A stretch of 6,842 bases of DNA from Terriglobales bacterium (GTDB taxonomy: Bacteria > Acidobacteriota > Terriglobia > Terriglobales > Acidobacteriaceae), in the NCBI GenBank assembly GCA_019241735.1, contig JAFAWN010000434.1:1-6842 (forward strand), read 5' to 3'. This document shows, piece by piece, positions 5,998 to 6,842 of the stretch (position 1 is its first letter; the number at the start of each line of letters is the position of its first letter). A program made the translations under genes and the position numbers. The notes below the pieces were generated by a model. It was not told the DNA's origin. It did not search any database and saw nothing but the letters and a program-made list of their open reading frames with translations.

Positions 5998-6193
5998 GGG
6001 AGGACTTGACGCGGATCCTAATTATTCATGCCGGTGCAGTTCAGTGGCGACCTGAAACTCATTTGAGGATGTTCGCTCCGAGAGCGGTGCCGTTCGGCTG
6101 AGATTCTTTGGCGTTCCAATGCAGCAAAAAGTGGGTGAGACCGGTCCAATGTGCTTGCGGCCGATCATGCGAGTAGCCGTTTTCACGAACAAA

Positions 6194-6219
6194 AAACGGC
6201 GCAAAAAAGGGAGCCGTTT
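6194..6219 (-). terminator. Probable intrinsic terminator, leftward
   Basis: Read leftward, AAACGGC (6219-6213) pairs with GCCGTTT (6200-6194) over 7 bp around a 12-base loop, and the stem runs straight into further T residues (GCCGTTTTTTG). It stands about 340 bases after the thiolase stop and 200 before the HAD start, where the two units would need separating. The loop is larger than usual. The same GCCGTTT arm can instead pair with AAAACGGC on its other side (6183-6176). Confidence 0.4.
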
Positions 6220-6358
6220 AGTAAAAAATCAACGTATTTCAAGAATAGCAGGTCGCGGGGAGCAAATGGGACACGGATCAGAGGTTTATATGTGCCACGG
6301 GGTGAGTGAGTTAGCCGGAATCGGCCCTCGTGGCCCTATTGACAAGAATCCGCCGGAA

Positions 6359-6482
6359 GCCCCGAAAATCGGACTGTGACAAGTCACCGTGTGAAAATGG
6401 CGCTTTTTGGGGCGGAATATTAGAGACTGAATTAATTTTCGGGACGTATCTTCTTCAAGGTTGTCACAGGTATTTTCGGAGC
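6359..6482. repeat. Imperfect inverted repeat with 78-base centre
   Basis: The left arm, 6359-6382, reads GC-C-CCGAAAAT-CGGA-CTGTGACAA. The right arm, 6482-6461 on the opposite strand, reads GC-T-CCGAAAAT-AC-CTGTGACAA. That gives 19 matching bases in the same order with one mismatch and a 4-versus-2 internal loop. A further copy of the outer block, CCCGAAAAT on the opposite strand, lies at 6442-6434. It could be a small non-autonomous element, a structured RNA or a paired binding site; no transposase, and no clear target duplication, is present. Confidence 0.5.
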
Positions 6483-6560
6483 GGTCCGGTGATAGTATGA
6501 CGCCGCATGAGCTAGCTGCGCCAGTAATAAGGCGACGTAGCAGAAAGATTGCGCTGCCAT

Positions 6561-6842
6561 TCACACCCGTTCCAACATGATGGCCATGCCTTGACCCACG
6601 CCCACGCACATTGAAGCCAATGCGTATCGCGCCTTCGTTCGTTGCAATTGGCGGCTGGCTGTCAATACCAGGCGGGCGCCACTCATTCCCAAGGGATGAC
6701 CTAAAGCGATTGCGCCCCCGTTTGGATTTACCTTCGGGCTATCGTCAGGCAGACCGAAAGCGCGCGTTACGGCCAGGGCTTGCGCAGCGAAAGCTTCATT
6801 GAGCTCAATCCAATCTACTTCCGCAATTGACAGCTGGGTCTT
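6561..6842 (-). CDS. Thiolase (acetyl-CoA acetyltransferase family), C-terminal 93 residues
   Basis: The frame runs from the right edge to TGA at 6563-6561; the N-terminal three quarters, including the first active-site cysteine, are outside the window. Numbered from the edge, the fragment shows NEAFA (15-19), NGGAIALGHPLGMSGAR (41-57) with the catalytic His49, and CVGVGQGMA (79-87) with the second catalytic Cys79: the standard C-terminal signatures of the family. Thiolases either join two acetyl-CoA to acetoacetyl-CoA or cleave 3-ketoacyl-CoA in beta-oxidation; which of the two cannot be decided from this end. A long gene-free region follows, so it is probably the last gene of its operon (for example a fatty-acid oxidation cluster to the right). 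Confidence 0.93.
   Translation of the reverse strand, partial: KTQLSIAEVDWIELNEAFAAQALAVTRAFGLPDDSPKVNPNGGAIALGHPLGMSGARLVLTASRQLQRTKARYALASMCVGVGQGMAIMLERV

Larger units (their letters stand above)
5998..6560. other. Gene-free region of about 560 bases between thiolase and HAD genes
   Basis: I find no convincing gene here on either strand: the open frames are short, lack ribosome sites and give low-complexity or basic products unlike proteins I know. It contains a set of hairpins at 6176-6219, a long imperfect inverted repeat at 6359-6482, and small perfect hairpins (CGCTC-CGA-GAGCG at 6074-6086; GTGAC-AA-GTCAC at 6376-6387). It must also hold the promoter of the HAD-Nudix pair; AATAAT read leftward near 6024-6029 is a possible -10, without a clear -35. 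Confidence 0.6.

Noticed and set aside
6119..6379. 86-codon open frame on the plus strand in the gene-free region
   Set aside because: No ribosome site, Lys/Arg-rich product without known similarity; it crosses hairpins and one arm of the inverted repeat.
6376..6387. GTGAC-AA-GTCAC as a CRP/FNR-type operator
   Set aside because: TGTGA and TCAC are separated by 4 bases, not the 6 of the CRP consensus, and no promoter is evident beside it. It also forms part of the larger inverted repeat.
6286..6609. 107-codon open frame on the minus strand
   Set aside because: Its first part overlaps the thiolase C-terminus in another frame, and the thiolase frame has clear catalytic motifs; the remainder resembles nothing known.

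Overview
The window looks like a stretch of bacterial chromosome with moderately high GC, short intergenic gaps, 4-base ATGA gene overlaps and no mobile element, phage, rRNA, tRNA or CRISPR. The mix of genes (stand-alone RsbW-like kinase plus STAS protein, PRC-barrel/MgtE_N/CBS protein beside an NRAMP-like transporter, HAD plus Nudix pair, thiolase) reminds me of soil Acidobacteriota. That assignment is an inference from gene content only, and I hold it at about 0.5.

Layout, left to right. Bases 1-588 (+) are the C-terminal part of a membrane glycosyltransferase of family 2. Convergent to it, 607-1104 (-) encodes a small exported OB-fold-like protein of unknown role. Upstream of that, on the same strand, lies a two-gene regulatory unit: an RsbW/SpoIIAB-type anti-sigma kinase (2024 down to 1578) overlapping by 4 bases a STAS-domain antagonist of the RsbV/SpoIIAA type (1581 down to 1237). 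A 211-base region (2025-2235) holds candidate divergent promoters. From it, 2236-3480 (+) encodes a soluble protein with two PRC-barrel-like segments, an MgtE N domain and two CBS domains. It is followed by an NRAMP-family transporter (3613-4869, +). Convergent again, 5997 to 4883 (-) is an overlapping pair: a HAD phosphatase and a MutT-like Nudix hydrolase. A gene-free stretch of about 560 bases (5998-6560) contains hairpins and an imperfect inverted repeat. The window ends inside the C-terminus of a thiolase (6842 to 6561, -).

The most interesting biology is the pair at 2236-4869. The first protein carries the cytosolic Mg2+-sensing parts of the MgtE channel (N domain and CBS pair) but has no membrane domain. 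The second is an NRAMP-fold transporter in which the usual metal-binding residues are changed: DPGN in helix 1 reads DANG, and the helix 6 A-x-x-M-P-H reads T-x-x-A-P-W. Loss of the selectivity methionine and of the helix 3 aspartate points away from proton-coupled Mn2+/Fe2+ uptake and towards Mg2+ or another hard divalent ion. I read the two genes as a split sensor-plus-transporter Mg2+ system. This is a hypothesis from sequence, not a demonstrated function. The rsbW-STAS pair is a partner-switching module whose sigma factor and phosphatase are not in the window. The HAD and Nudix genes are probably co-translated.
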